Part shown: piece after piece, positions 50,451 to 60,538 of the stretch
Layout of the letters: each line of letters opens with the position of its first letter
How positions within the stretch are numbered: the stretch's first letter is position 1
Assembly: GCA_030583885.1 (NCBI GenBank)
Contig: CP129480.1
Span: forward strand, 4,094,714-4,158,713
Source: Anaerolineales bacterium
GTDB taxonomy: Bacteria; Chloroflexota; Anaerolineae; Anaerolineales; Villigracilaceae
Length of the DNA stretch: 64,000 nt
Reading direction: 5' to 3'
The notes under the pieces: generated by a model
What the model was told of the DNA's origin: nothing
Seen by the model: the letters and a program-made list of their open reading frames with translations, nothing else
The model's database searches: none
Made by a program: the position numbers and the translations under genes

Positions 50451-50723
50451 ATGCCAGTTTATACCTATCGTTGTGAGGCATGTGGAATTCAATTTGAACG
50501 CCACCAGTCGTTCACAGAGTCACCCCTGAAGACCTGTCCCGAATGCCGTAAAAAGGCGCTCAAGAAGGTCATCACCCCCACCAAGATCGTCTTCAAGGGA
50601 TCAGGGTTCTATGCCACGGACCACAAATCACCGTCCGGCGATTCATCAAAATCGAAGAAAAGCCCTTCCAAGGAAGGTACATCCACCGAAAATAAACCCG
50701 CACCAAGCGAAAAATCGGAATAA
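50451..50723 (+). CDS. FmdB-family zinc-ribbon protein
   Basis: 90 residues. The first ~45 (MPVYTYRCEACGIQFERHQS, then TCPECRKKALKKVI) form the FmdB zinc ribbon with two CxxC pairs; the rest is a Ser/Lys-rich disordered tail. Putative regulatory protein; molecular role unknown in the family. AAGGAG precedes the ATG. Confidence 0.9.
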   Translation: MPVYTYRCEACGIQFERHQSFTESPLKTCPECRKKALKKVITPTKIVFKGSGFYATDHKSPSGDSSKSKKSPSKEGTSTENKPAPSEKSE

Positions 50724-50785
50724 ACCAGATTTTCCGAAGCGCGACGTATCGTCGCGCTTCTTTGTTATCAGGAGAAAACAGCATC

Positions 50786-51460
50786 ATGTCATTGGAAGAT
50801 ATCCTCAAAGTCCTTGTCAACTCCCGACAGCAGGAAAGCTCGCCGCAATCTGCAGACCCAATGACTGATCTGATTGGCAATCTGCTGGCGAACACGCAAA
50901 CGCAGAGTCAGTCACATACGCCCATGGCACCATCCACCTACCAACCACAACAGCAGCAAACCGGCGGCCTCGGCAGCATGATGGGCTTTCTGGAAATGGT
51001 CATGGGTGGCAATCAGGCAGGCGTCACATCGCAACCGTCAATGGCAAATAACCCGATCATGATGCTGCTACAGCCTTATGTTGAAAAACTTGCCAAGAAA
51101 ATGAACATCCCGCCTCAAATCGCGATGATGGTGGTCTCTTACGTTGCCTACAAACTGCTTGCCCATCATCCCAGCTCCGGGCGGGATTCGAATTCATTCA
51201 ATCTCGATGAAATGCTGAACCAAATGAACTCCGGGAAAATAGACCAGAGCATCTTTCAGAACAGCGGCATGGTAATGGAGATTTCCAAATCAACAGGCTT
51301 GGATGAAGCCACCGCCACCAAAACCCTGAATGCGGCATTTGGCATGTTCAGCAAACAGATGCAGACAGGCAAAACCCCGCCCACAACAACGCGCAAAGCT
51401 CCTGTCAGAGGCAGCTTGAAATCCACCCGCGTAAAAAGGGGTGCAAAAGGTAACAGGTAA
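50786..51460 (+). CDS. Hypothetical Gln/Met-rich protein
   Basis: 224 residues from the ATG at 50786 (AGGAG upstream). N-terminal helix SLEDILKVLVNSRQQ, a Gln/Thr/Pro-rich linker, a Met-rich GSMMGFLEMVMGG segment, then two helical regions (PIMMLLQPYVEKLAKKMNIP and MNSGKIDQSIFQ to GMFSKQM) and a basic tail. Looks like a DUF937-like helical protein in style, but I cannot identify it firmly. Follows the FmdB-like gene after 62 nt. Confidence 0.6.
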   Translation: MSLEDILKVLVNSRQQESSPQSADPMTDLIGNLLANTQTQSQSHTPMAPSTYQPQQQQTGGLGSMMGFLEMVMGGNQAGVTSQPSMANNPIMMLLQPYVEKLAKKMNIPPQIAMMVVSYVAYKLLAHHPSSGRDSNSFNLDEMLNQMNSGKIDQSIFQNSGMVMEISKSTGLDEATATKTLNAAFGMFSKQMQTGKTPPTTTRKAPVRGSLKSTRVKRGAKGNR

Positions 51461-51487
51461 TCCATCTGGCTTGAATCAGGTCAATGG

Positions 51488-51523
51488 AAATAAAGGCAAC
51501 GCGTCATTGCGTTGCCTTTATTT
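51488..51523. terminator. Bidirectional terminator
   Basis: 15-bp stem (51488-51502 with 51509-51523), 6-nt loop, between convergent genes; T-rich on both sides. Confidence 0.9.
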
Positions 51524-51529
51524 ATTAGA

Positions 51530-53065
51530 TTATGGCGGTTGAACTGCCTGCCAAACAATGTAACGATTATTTGAAAAGACATCCACCCATTGACCTGTGA
51601 TAAAGATCTGATCGTTCAATTTTTTTTCTATACGATATGTAATGATAAATTGTGGAATTTCTCCAACAAGGTCCATTGTAGTTTGCACACAAAGCCAGTC
51701 CTTTTCCTTTCTGCAACTCTGAAAAAGTGACATTAAACCCGTCTGCCGGCTGTATTCACCCAGCCATTCGCTGCCCCACTGCGCGACAAGTGGCTCGCGT
51801 TCAAGCAGAAACGGCAACCATTCTGCTTCATCTTGCGCCAGCAAAGCAAGATATTTTGTATTGACTGGAAAAATCTCCTGCGCACGATCCCCAAGCTCCA
51901 GCGCAGATTCATTGAGGAACGGCGAGTGCTTTGAAATTGCATTAATTCCAATCCACCAAATAGTTGCAATGATTGGGACCGAAAAAAACAGTGTTCCGAA
52001 ATCGCCATGGTTTTTGTTTCCTCTTCTAATAAAGCCATACAGCCTGTTGGATAAAATCCAAAGTCCACATCCGGCAAAAAAGGACCCCAGCCAGAAAACA
52101 AACCGCGCATTTTCAGGAAACACTGATGTAATCAGCAGGAAGAATAAGATAAAATTGTACATTTTTTGCTTAAGAAGAAAATAAACGCCGAATAAAAACA
52201 AAACTACCAGCACAGGGCTTGTTGAAATTGGAGAAAAGTTAATTTGGAGCAATCGCAGGATGTCTTTGATATTAACGAGAACCGAAGATATATTTTCCCC
52301 TCCATGAGAATTAAAAGCGCCAAAAAACACGTCCCAACCATGACGAGATACAACAGGGATAATCCAAATAGATGCCACCAATGATCCAACCAGCGAAGAC
52401 AAGATTGAATCGCCAATGCGCTTCAACCAATTATGGCTAACCAAGGAATGGAAAGCAATCCATGCAAAACAGAACAGGGCGTAAGCCAGATGGCTTAAGA
52501 ACGACAAACCAAGGAATAAGCCCGTCAAGATAATATTCTTCACAGAACGATCTTCAAGGTTTCTGGAATAAAAGTAAATCGTCAGGATGGTAAAAATAAA
52601 AGCGGGAGCACGGACAATCCCTGCAGACCAGGCATGAGCGATATACAGTTCGGATGATGTGGCGGCAATAATCGCAGTGAATGCCGCAATAAACGGCGAC
52701 TTGAACAATTTCAGAGACAAAAAGAATGTCAAAACACAGGAAACCAGGCTAAAAAGATGCGGCAGCCAGCGAAGAAAAAAATAGTATTTGCCCGTAAGCT
52801 TGATTAAGAAAGCGAGCAAATATAAACCAAAAGGCGGATAGGCAAATGGTATCCCGCCCGGCCCATAATAAGGAGATTCGATGGGCAATAGGAAGTTTGC
52901 GTCCGCAATTTGTTGCCCCATCTGGGTGAACAAACCGGCATAGCCCATGGGAAATTGATAAAGGATGGCATTTCGGAAAATCAAAGGAAGGGTGGCAACG
53001 ATTGAAACGAGGAGCAAGATCTGATCAGTGGAAAAGCGGAGATATTTTTTCATTTTGGGTCTCAT
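51530..53065 (-). CDS. GT-C type membrane protein (glycosyltransferase-like)
   Basis: 511 residues with about 11 membrane helices and a C-terminal soluble part of ~150 residues. The first outer loop (YAGLFTQMGQQIADANF, then GGIPFAYPPFGLYLLAFLIK) has the PPfG-like helix start seen in GT39/PMT relatives. Aromatic-rich and less GC-rich than surrounding genes. Its start overlaps the stop of the next GT-C gene by 4 nt, so the two are co-translated. Confidence 0.72.
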   Translation of the reverse strand: MRPKMKKYLRFSTDQILLLVSIVATLPLIFRNAILYQFPMGYAGLFTQMGQQIADANFLLPIESPYYGPGGIPFAYPPFGLYLLAFLIKLTGKYYFFLRWLPHLFSLVSCVLTFFLSLKLFKSPFIAAFTAIIAATSSELYIAHAWSAGIVRAPAFIFTILTIYFYSRNLEDRSVKNIILTGLFLGLSFLSHLAYALFCFAWIAFHSLVSHNWLKRIGDSILSSLVGSLVASIWIIPVVSRHGWDVFFGAFNSHGGENISSVLVNIKDILRLLQINFSPISTSPVLVVLFLFGVYFLLKQKMYNFILFFLLITSVFPENARFVFWLGSFFAGCGLWILSNRLYGFIRRGNKNHGDFGTLFFSVPIIATIWWIGINAISKHSPFLNESALELGDRAQEIFPVNTKYLALLAQDEAEWLPFLLEREPLVAQWGSEWLGEYSRQTGLMSLFQSCRKEKDWLCVQTTMDLVGEIPQFIITYRIEKKLNDQIFITGQWVDVFSNNRYIVWQAVQPP

Positions 53066-54621
53066 TGAATCCCATATATTCTCATATTTCCTCGCTGTCC
53101 AATAAATTGAAGACCAAGCTCCTGAAGATTCACCCCATCATTATAGATCTGCGGAAAAATATCTCCACGATAATGACTATTGGGACCTAGGACAAGGAAA
53201 CGGACGCCCTGTTCCCTGCAGGCTTTTGCAAAAGCATCCCATGAATCATTGGGCAGGGATGGATATTCATCCCTTAATCCCCAAAACCAATCTTCAGACC
53301 ACTCGCCTATCTGGCGGGGATGATAGGGCATGGTATTGGGTGTATAAAAATCATAGCGATCTGCAAACACTTCATTGGGAGAAGTCATGCCGCTGGCGCG
53401 CAAGGTGTATTCAATGGTTGTGAATACCCTGTATTCAGAGCGAGCTGTGCGGATCAAACCGATATCATAGATGACCCAGCCATAAAACGTTTGAAATCCG
53501 ACTGCAACAAACAGGGCTGTGACCACCCACTGCACCCAGTTTTTCACACCAATATATTTCTGCGCCAGTTCAACAAACGCTGCCAACAGCACCGCGACAG
53601 AAGGCAAATAGATGCTCATCAAAATCACAGGGGAACGGGCACTGTCACTCAAGGAAATTGGGATGGCGTACAACACGATGAAAATCAGGGAGAATAATGA
53701 AAAATGTGCGAAACGTCCCTTTGGAGAGAGCAGGTACGCAAGGACCGCCGCCCACGCATGGGAAATGAAATAGAGAAAGAAAGGTTTATATAAATCAAAA
53801 GCACGGACAGGGTTTTCAGCAATCGTGTTAATCAGTGAAAACCCAGCGATCTCTTCGGGTCCGGGCGGATGGGTCCAATCAACGCCGTAAAAGAATTTGT
53901 AAAGATTAAATGCCTGTGCCGTCTCAAACACGCCATGACCTGAGATGAGATTCACGGCCACCTGCATTCCAGCCACAAGCGCCAGCGCACCGAGCAGGAA
54001 AAGGCGCAGACGAAAAGGGCGAATGCCGAACAACAGGAGCCAGCCAGCCAAAATCGCAAGGAAGGAAACTGCCGCATGGGTGCGCCATAGAAAGGATAGA
54101 CCGAGCGAAACGCCGATCATAACCGCTTGAGGAGCTTCCAGTTCAGTTTGATCTTCGTCAAACCATTGACGGCACAACAAATACACGGCAAAGGCTGTGA
54201 AAGCGGCGCTGCCAATATCAGGGCTGAGGGTATTCGCATTTTGAAAGACGAACGGCGCGGCAATGGAGGAAAAGAACGCAAGGATCGTGGCGGGAATGGA
54301 ACGGGTGGAAAGAATCAGCGTCGAAACAGAGGCGGTAAAAAGTCCGGCGAGAAGCGCATTGAGAAGGTATGAAAGCGGCAACACGTACGTGAACGGCATC
54401 TGACCGACGAGGAAGGGATATCCAAATGGATAAAACCCATTGTAAAGCGACTCGGGCTCCGAGAGAGTCATGCGGCGTCCATAGTAAAGGATGTTCCAAT
54501 AGTCGTTGCTCAGGACGTGAAACTCAATATACCATCCGACTGCAAAGGTCAACCCCGCACCAAAGGCAAAGAACAGCCAGAACCATTTAAAGTGAATGCC
54601 CAGTATTTTTTTCATCACCAT
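53062..54621 (-). CDS. GT-C type membrane protein (glycosyltransferase-like)
   Basis: 519 residues, about 11 membrane helices plus a ~150-residue C-terminal external domain. First loop: LSNDYWNILYYGRRM, an acidic residue in the position used by GT-C enzymes. Paired with the gene at 51530-53065 through a 4-nt overlap. Role in surface glycan assembly inferred. Confidence 0.72.
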   Translation of the reverse strand: MVMKKILGIHFKWFWLFFAFGAGLTFAVGWYIEFHVLSNDYWNILYYGRRMTLSEPESLYNGFYPFGYPFLVGQMPFTYVLPLSYLLNALLAGLFTASVSTLILSTRSIPATILAFFSSIAAPFVFQNANTLSPDIGSAAFTAFAVYLLCRQWFDEDQTELEAPQAVMIGVSLGLSFLWRTHAAVSFLAILAGWLLLFGIRPFRLRLFLLGALALVAGMQVAVNLISGHGVFETAQAFNLYKFFYGVDWTHPPGPEEIAGFSLINTIAENPVRAFDLYKPFFLYFISHAWAAVLAYLLSPKGRFAHFSLFSLIFIVLYAIPISLSDSARSPVILMSIYLPSVAVLLAAFVELAQKYIGVKNWVQWVVTALFVAVGFQTFYGWVIYDIGLIRTARSEYRVFTTIEYTLRASGMTSPNEVFADRYDFYTPNTMPYHPRQIGEWSEDWFWGLRDEYPSLPNDSWDAFAKACREQGVRFLVLGPNSHYRGDIFPQIYNDGVNLQELGLQFIGQRGNMRIYGIQ

Positions 54622-54639
54622 ACTCTACAGATATACCTT

Positions 54640-55860
54640 CTATTTTCTGCTCATCCATACCGCCACCACCACCAGCGGGACCAGCGCAACACCTGCACTG
54701 AGATATGCCATCATGTTATACCCGAGTGCGGCAAATATAAACCCGCTTTCCAGGCTGCCAAACGCGGAGGCAAGCCCAACAAGCAGGTCATTGAAGCCTT
54801 GCGTGCGTGAGCGTTCCAGCGGTGAGAGTTGATCGGCAAGCAAGGTGGAACCACCTACAAAACAAAAATTCCAACCCAGCCCAAGCAAAAACAAGGCAAC
54901 GCTCAAGGGCAGGACATCGGGCGAGATCGTGGCTGCAATGCATGAAACCACGAGCGTTGCAGAACCGATCAGAATCACAACCGCGCGTCCCCAACGATCT
55001 GCAAGCCGGCCGGAAATGATCGAAAATGCATACATGCCAAACGTATGCGAGGAAATTACCAGCGAAATATCGGGCAGGCCATGGTTATGTCCACGCATGT
55101 GCAATGACGTAATCACCATGACCAGCACCATCACCATCTGCCCCAATACCATGCTGGTGACGGCAACCAGCGCAGCGGGCTGACGAAGAATCGCAAGCAC
55201 GTTTCGTACCCTGCCAGTGCCTGTCACAGTTTGAGGGAATTGCTCCGCCACCTGCTTGCCGATCTCACGCGGATCGGGGCGCAGACCGATAAACACAACC
55301 ACTGCCGCAATCGCAAACAAAAACAAGCTGACCAGATATGCGCCGGCCAGTTCGTCAATGCCCCACGGACCGATAAGTGCGCCTGCAGGTCCCGCCACGA
55401 ACGGACCGATCACCGAGCCAACCGTCCCGCCGATGACCACGTTTGAGATTGCGCGTCCCCGATGCTCGGGCTTGTTGACCTCCGCCGCCGCAAAGCGACC
55501 CAACTGCACTGCCGCGTTTGCAATCCCCATCAACACCATGCCTGCCAGAAACAGCGGGAAGGAGTGAATCGCAATCGCATAAAACGTCACGCCAGAGCCG
55601 GTCATGCCCATGCCTAGACCGGTTACCAGGCCGCCACGCCGTCCGATTGCGTCAAAAACGTATCCCCACATCAATGCCGAGAACGCACCTGCCAGCAAAT
55701 ACACTGCCGTCGGCACACCCGCCCAGCTTGCGTTCTGGCTGAGTTCCTTGCCAACAATGGAGTTGAGCGTCGCCGCGGCAATAAATCCCGCCGAGGCAAG
55801 GGATTGTTGCGCAAACAAAATACCTGTAATTTTTCGGGCAGTGGCTTCGAGGTTGTTCAC
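54640..55860 (-). CDS. Major facilitator superfamily transporter
   Basis: 406 residues, 12 helices, starting at a GTG (55858-55860) with AAAGGAT upstream. Loop motif GYVFDAIGRRGGLVTG fits the MFS signature; the second-half repeat GRLADRWGRAVV confirms it. Substrate unknown. Lies 18 nt upstream of the GT-C pair, so possibly the same transcript. Confidence 0.82.
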   Translation of the reverse strand: MNNLEATARKITGILFAQQSLASAGFIAAATLNSIVGKELSQNASWAGVPTAVYLLAGAFSALMWGYVFDAIGRRGGLVTGLGMGMTGSGVTFYAIAIHSFPLFLAGMVLMGIANAAVQLGRFAAAEVNKPEHRGRAISNVVIGGTVGSVIGPFVAGPAGALIGPWGIDELAGAYLVSLFLFAIAAVVVFIGLRPDPREIGKQVAEQFPQTVTGTGRVRNVLAILRQPAALVAVTSMVLGQMVMVLVMVITSLHMRGHNHGLPDISLVISSHTFGMYAFSIISGRLADRWGRAVVILIGSATLVVSCIAATISPDVLPLSVALFLLGLGWNFCFVGGSTLLADQLSPLERSRTQGFNDLLVGLASAFGSLESGFIFAALGYNMMAYLSAGVALVPLVVVAVWMSRK

Positions 55861-55905
55861 AAGCAGTATCCTTTGGATGAAATCAAGCAGGAATTATACA
55901 CTTTA

Positions 55906-55941
55906 ACAAAAAACGACCCTGAGCCAAAACCCAGGGTCGTC
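55906..55941 (-). terminator. Terminator of the malic enzyme gene
   Basis: ACGACCCTG (55913-55921) with CAGGGTCGT (55932-55940); the minus-strand reading ends in TTTTTTG. Confidence 0.88.
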
Positions 55942-55971
55942 ACCACCTGCCTGCCAACCTACCAAACCACC

Positions 55972-58263
55972 CTACTTCCTCCTCCCCTTCTTTTCCACTG
56001 CCTTCTCGCCACGTCCCATCGCATCCATCACAGCCACAGACGCAATTTGCACGATGGCGTTCACATCATCACCCGTTTGCAGGACATGTACAGGCGCTCC
56101 CATGCCAAGCAGGATCGGTCCAATTGCCTTCGCATTGCCAAGACGTGAAAGCAGTTTATACGCGATATTCGCAGATTCAAGCGAAGGGAAGACCAGAACA
56201 TTCGCATCCTTCACCGCACTGAACGGATAACGCTCGTCAATGATCTCAGGCATAACTGCCGTATCCGCCTGCATTTCTCCGTCTACGGGCAGGTCCGGGC
56301 AGCGCTCCTTGACCAATGCCACCGCCTTGCGAACCTTGTCCGAGAGGGGATGAGGCGTGGAACCGAAGTTGGAGAACGAAAGGAATGCCACATGCGGCTC
56401 AATTTCCAGTTTCAGCGCATAATCCGCCGCGAGGCAGGCGATCTCCGCCAGGTCTTCGCTGGTTGGATCGATATTGACAGTCGCATCCGTGAAGAGGAAC
56501 ACCTTGTCGTCCACGATCATGATGTACACGCCCGCCGCGCGTGCTGCGCCGGGGGCTGTGTGGTGGATCTGCAATGCGGGACGGATCACTTCGGGATAAT
56601 CATGGGTCAGGCCCGAAATAAACGCATCCGCATCGCCCATCTTCACCATCATGGGACCAAGCACATTCGGGTCGAGCACCTTCTTATGCGCATCGCCCGC
56701 CATGACACCCTTGCGCTGGCGCAATTCATAGAAGGATTTTGAATACGCTGCCAGTTTCTTGAACTTGCCGGGATCAATAACCTCGGGCTTGTACTCCAGC
56801 CCGAGTGTTTTGAGTTGTTCCGTAACGACACTCTCGCGCCCGATCAACACGGGAGTGGCAATCCCTTCCTCCTGGATTTGATACGCCGCGCGGATGATCT
56901 TCTGCTCCTCGCCCTCGGCAAAGACCAGGCGCTTCCTGCCGCCCGACGAACGCGCCTTGTTCTGGAAAAAGTAGCGAATCCGCTCGCCCTTGCCCTGACG
57001 GTACGCCAGTTGTTCCTTGTACTCGTCAATGTCAATCGTCTTGCGCGCCATGCCCGTTTTCATCCCCATTTCAGCGACGGCGGGCGCTTCCCACAACAGC
57101 ACACGCGGGTCCAGAGGCTTGGGAATGATGTACTCACGTCCAAACTTGATGCTCTCGCCACCATACGCACGGATGACGGAATCTGGTACGTCCTCCTTTG
57201 CCAACGCTGCCAGCGCCTTGGATGCGGCGAACTTCATCTCTTCATTGATCTGCTTCGCGCGCACATCCAGCGCGCCGCGGAATATGAACGGGAAACCCAA
57301 TACGTTATTGACCTGATTCGCATAATCCGAACGCCCGGTCGCAATGATGACGTCCTTGCGCGCCTCCCTCGCAAGTTCGGGCTTAATCTCCGGGTCCGGG
57401 TTCGCCATTGCAAAGATGATCGGGTCCTTCGCCATGGACTTGACCATCTGCGGTGTCATCACATTCGCCACAGACAAGCCGTAGAACACGTCCGCGCCGC
57501 GCAATGCATCAGTCAGGGTTCGTGCCTCGGTCTCTACCAGGAAGCGTTCCTTGTACTTGTTCATGCCTTCCTTGCGGCCTTTGTACACCACACCCCTGCT
57601 GTCGCACAGCATAATATTCTCACGCTTCACGCCCCACTTGATCGCCAGTTCCGCGCACGAAATCGCCGAAGCGCCCGCACCTGAAATCACCAGGCGGATC
57701 TCCTCATGCCTCTTGCCGACGATCTCCAGCGCATTCGCCAGCCCGGCCGAGGAGATGATCGCCGTGCCATGCTGATCATCGTGGAAGACGGGAATGTTAA
57801 GCATCTTCTTTAGTTCTTCTTCGATGTAAAAACATTCAGGGGCTTTAATGTCTTCGAGATTGATCCCACCAAACGTGGGCGAGATGGCCGCGACCACCTT
57901 AATGATCTCATCCGGGTCATGGGAATCCAGTTCGATGTCAAAAACATCGATATCCGCAAACTTCTTGAACAGCACGCCTTTGCCTTCCATGACGGGTTTG
58001 CTTGCCAGCGCGCCGCGGTCGCCCAATCCCAAAATTGCCGTGCCGTTGGAAACCACCGCCACCAAATTTCCCTTGGACGTATACTCGTAGGCGTCATCGG
58101 GGTTTTTTTCGATCTCCAGCACAGGTTCCGCCACGCCGGGCGAATATGCCAAACTCAAATCCCGCTGGGTGTCCATTGGCTTGGTCGGCATGATCGAGAT
58201 CTTGCCGGGTTTGCCTTTCAGACGATGATATTCAAGCGCATCTTCACGAGTGATCTTAGCCAT
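55972..58263 (-). CDS. maeB: NADP-dependent malic enzyme with C-terminal phosphotransacetylase-like domain
   Basis: 763 residues, the MaeB fusion length. N-terminal malic domain (1-~430): LAYSPGVAEPV, GLGDRGALASKPVMEGKGVLFK with the catalytic Lys, FHDDQHGTA, and the nucleotide loop ISGAGASAISCAEL. C-terminal PTA-like domain (~440-763) with FAEGEEQKIIRAAYQIQEEG and PVDGEMQADTAV; in MaeB this part is regulatory (acetyl-CoA/phosphate sensing) rather than catalytic. Converts malate to pyruvate with NADPH formation. Monocistronic. Confidence 0.95.
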   Translation of the reverse strand: MAKITREDALEYHRLKGKPGKISIMPTKPMDTQRDLSLAYSPGVAEPVLEIEKNPDDAYEYTSKGNLVAVVSNGTAILGLGDRGALASKPVMEGKGVLFKKFADIDVFDIELDSHDPDEIIKVVAAISPTFGGINLEDIKAPECFYIEEELKKMLNIPVFHDDQHGTAIISSAGLANALEIVGKRHEEIRLVISGAGASAISCAELAIKWGVKRENIMLCDSRGVVYKGRKEGMNKYKERFLVETEARTLTDALRGADVFYGLSVANVMTPQMVKSMAKDPIIFAMANPDPEIKPELAREARKDVIIATGRSDYANQVNNVLGFPFIFRGALDVRAKQINEEMKFAASKALAALAKEDVPDSVIRAYGGESIKFGREYIIPKPLDPRVLLWEAPAVAEMGMKTGMARKTIDIDEYKEQLAYRQGKGERIRYFFQNKARSSGGRKRLVFAEGEEQKIIRAAYQIQEEGIATPVLIGRESVVTEQLKTLGLEYKPEVIDPGKFKKLAAYSKSFYELRQRKGVMAGDAHKKVLDPNVLGPMMVKMGDADAFISGLTHDYPEVIRPALQIHHTAPGAARAAGVYIMIVDDKVFLFTDATVNIDPTSEDLAEIACLAADYALKLEIEPHVAFLSFSNFGSTPHPLSDKVRKAVALVKERCPDLPVDGEMQADTAVMPEIIDERYPFSAVKDANVLVFPSLESANIAYKLLSRLGNAKAIGPILLGMGAPVHVLQTGDDVNAIVQIASVAVMDAMGRGEKAVEKKGRRK

Positions 58264-58445
58264 AGTGCCTCCATTGATTAGATGACAGCCTCGATTTTAT
58301 TCAAACCCTGTCATTTTTTTATTATCGCACGACTCGACCGAATGGAATAGTTCCTTTTGTCACAATTTTGGATGATAACTGTGGAAACCCATATATTCAT
58401 ACCCCAAGCGGGCCAAAAGTTGTGTGCTGTTTTATTATTTGAGTT

Positions 58446-59552
58446 TTATGCTGTTTCGGAAATACAATCGGAAACTGCCTGGGAAACCAGGTGTACCTGT
58501 TCTTCCGTTAATTCTGGATACATTGGCAGGGATAAAACCTCACGCGAGGCAAGTTCTGTATTTGGAAAACTCCCAATGGGATATCCCAGATCGGCATAGG
58601 CGGGTTGGAGATGAATAGGAAGCGGATAGTGAATTAATGTGTGAATCTCACGTGTTTTAAGATCGCTCCTCAATACATCCCTGCGAGGATGACGAATGAC
58701 AAATTGGTGAAAGACGTGCTCCGAATCCACAGGCGGAACGGGCAAAACCAATTCCGTATTCGACAACCGGTCAAAGTAAATCGCCGCAAGTACCCGACGG
58801 CGCTTGTTCCACGCCTCTACATGCCTCAGTTTTACCCGTAATATACCCGCCTGCAATTCATCCAGGCGGCTGTTCATCCCCCTGACCGAGCTGACGTAGC
58901 GTTCCTTCCAACCATACTGCCGCAAGAGCCTGACCCTTTCATATAAAGTCCGATTGTCCGTAACCACCGCCCCGCCGTCCCCATACGCACCGAGGTTCTT
59001 GGTCGGATAAAAACTGAAGGCAGCGATATCACCCCATGAGCCAACCTTGCGTCCACGGTACAACGCGCCGTGCGCCTGGGAACAATCTTCCACAACAAAC
59101 AGGCCTTTGAGGCGCGCCAACTGCAGAATGGGCTCAAGGTCTGCCGGACAGCCGTAAAGATGGACAGGAATGATCGCGCGCGTGCGCGCTGTCAGGGTTT
59201 GGGCAACCCGCTCAGGGTCAAGACCGAAGCGTGAGAGTTCTATATCCACCAGGACGGGGCGGGCGCCAGTCGCTTCTATGGCGGCGACGGTTGCCACGGC
59301 GGTATGAGCTGGAGCAATCACCTCATCATTTGCCCCGACCCCGCAGGCCAATAAAGCCAGCTGCAAGGCTTCGGTTCCAGAGGCAACCCCCAGTGCGCGG
59401 GAAACGCCGCAATATTCGGCAAATTCGGTTTCAAATGCCGCGACTTCCTCCCCCAAAATAAATGAGCCCTGGTCAAATATGCGCGCGAAGACATCATCCA
59501 ACTCCGGGCGAATGCATTGATATTGTTGTTTCAAGTCGATGACAGGGATCAT
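58446..59552 (-). CDS. DegT/DnrJ/EryC1-type PLP aminotransferase
   Basis: 368 residues. Family marks: ALGVASGTEALQLALLACGV, the acidic VEDCSQAHGA, and PLP lysine in SFYPTKNLGAYGDGGAVV. Transfers an amino group to a keto-sugar in surface-glycan sugar nucleotide synthesis. Its ATG overlaps the upstream epimerase stop by 4 nt. Confidence 0.92.
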   Translation of the reverse strand: MIPVIDLKQQYQCIRPELDDVFARIFDQGSFILGEEVAAFETEFAEYCGVSRALGVASGTEALQLALLACGVGANDEVIAPAHTAVATVAAIEATGARPVLVDIELSRFGLDPERVAQTLTARTRAIIPVHLYGCPADLEPILQLARLKGLFVVEDCSQAHGALYRGRKVGSWGDIAAFSFYPTKNLGAYGDGGAVVTDNRTLYERVRLLRQYGWKERYVSSVRGMNSRLDELQAGILRVKLRHVEAWNKRRRVLAAIYFDRLSNTELVLPVPPVDSEHVFHQFVIRHPRRDVLRSDLKTREIHTLIHYPLPIHLQPAYADLGYPIGSFPNTELASREVLSLPMYPELTEEQVHLVSQAVSDCISETA

Positions 59553-60538
59553 AAATAATGTTCCTTGTTCGCGCGGTAGTACTCCAACACCCTTGTAATG
59601 CCGTCATTGAGCGGAACCTGCGGTTTCCAACCCACATCATTTTGAATAAGACTGTAATCGCCGTGATAATCCCCAATGTCAATCCGCTTGCGGTTTCCGG
59701 GATATGGAATAAGTGTATAGTTCCCGCTGCCATGCATCTGGACCATGCGGCGGACAAGCTCAAGCAGAGTGATCGGTGAACCGCCCAAGTTGTAGATTTT
59801 TCCACGCGTGGATGGATTGACAGCGCACTGGAGCAGGGCGTTCACGACATCATCCACGTAATTAAGGTCGCGTATCTGGCTGCCGTCGCCGAATACCTGT
59901 ATCTCTTCGCCCTCCAAAAGCCGGCGGAACCATGAGCCGATAAACGTCAGGAGATCATCCTTGATCCTCATGCGCGGGCCATAGACATTCGTCATCCGCA
60001 GGACACAGGTTGACATGCCATGCACGCGGTTATAGACAATGTGATACATTTCGCCCGTACGCTTGCTGACGCCGTTGTTATCAAGCGGGGTTAATAAATG
60101 GCTCTCGTCAACCGGCAGGTATTGTGCGCGCCCATAGACCTGGCGCGTGCCCGCAAAGACAATATTAATTTCAGGGTTAATTTGCCTGCACACTTCCAAA
60201 AGCCGTAACTGCCCAAAGCCATTCACATTCAAATCCTTGAACGGATCCTGCATACTTCCCATGTGACTTACCTGGCCTGCCAGGTTGAATAAAAACCCCT
60301 GTCCCTGTACCGCGCGCTTCACTTGGGTTTCATCACCAATATCCGCCTGAACAATGTGAATACGCTCCTTTATGTTTTCAACATTGAAAGGATTGGCGCC
60401 CGAGTCAGGGTCAAGGTTGTCAACAATGGTTACAACGGCTCCCAGCTCAACCAGTTTGTGCGCAAGGTTGCTTCCAATAAACCCCAGCCCACCGCTGATC
60501 AGCACGTTTTGACGGGAAAATACAGACTCAATATCCAT
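59549..60538 (-). CDS. NAD-dependent sugar epimerase/dehydratase (extended SDR)
   Basis: 329 residues. N-terminal GGLGFIGSNLAHKL for NAD, a typical DNLDPDSG strand 2, and a SDR core. The expected catalytic Y-x-x-x-K reads NNGVSK, with Asn where Tyr is usual while the Lys remains, so activity or chemistry may differ from that of GalE-type enzymes. Starts inside the upstream GT2 gene end (overlap of about 10 nt). Makes a nucleotide sugar for the cluster, by inference. Confidence 0.87.
   Translation of the reverse strand: MDIESVFSRQNVLISGGLGFIGSNLAHKLVELGAVVTIVDNLDPDSGANPFNVENIKERIHIVQADIGDETQVKRAVQGQGFLFNLAGQVSHMGSMQDPFKDLNVNGFGQLRLLEVCRQINPEINIVFAGTRQVYGRAQYLPVDESHLLTPLDNNGVSKRTGEMYHIVYNRVHGMSTCVLRMTNVYGPRMRIKDDLLTFIGSWFRRLLEGEEIQVFGDGSQIRDLNYVDDVVNALLQCAVNPSTRGKIYNLGGSPITLLELVRRMVQMHGSGNYTLIPYPGNRKRIDIGDYHGDYSLIQNDVGWKPQVPLNDGITRVLEYYRANKEHYL

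Noticed and set aside
50299..50481. Separate short ORF upstream of the 61-residue SelW fragment
   Set aside because: Only its last 11 codons (from the ATG at 50334) are meaningful; these form the N-terminus of the selenoprotein joined through the UGA.
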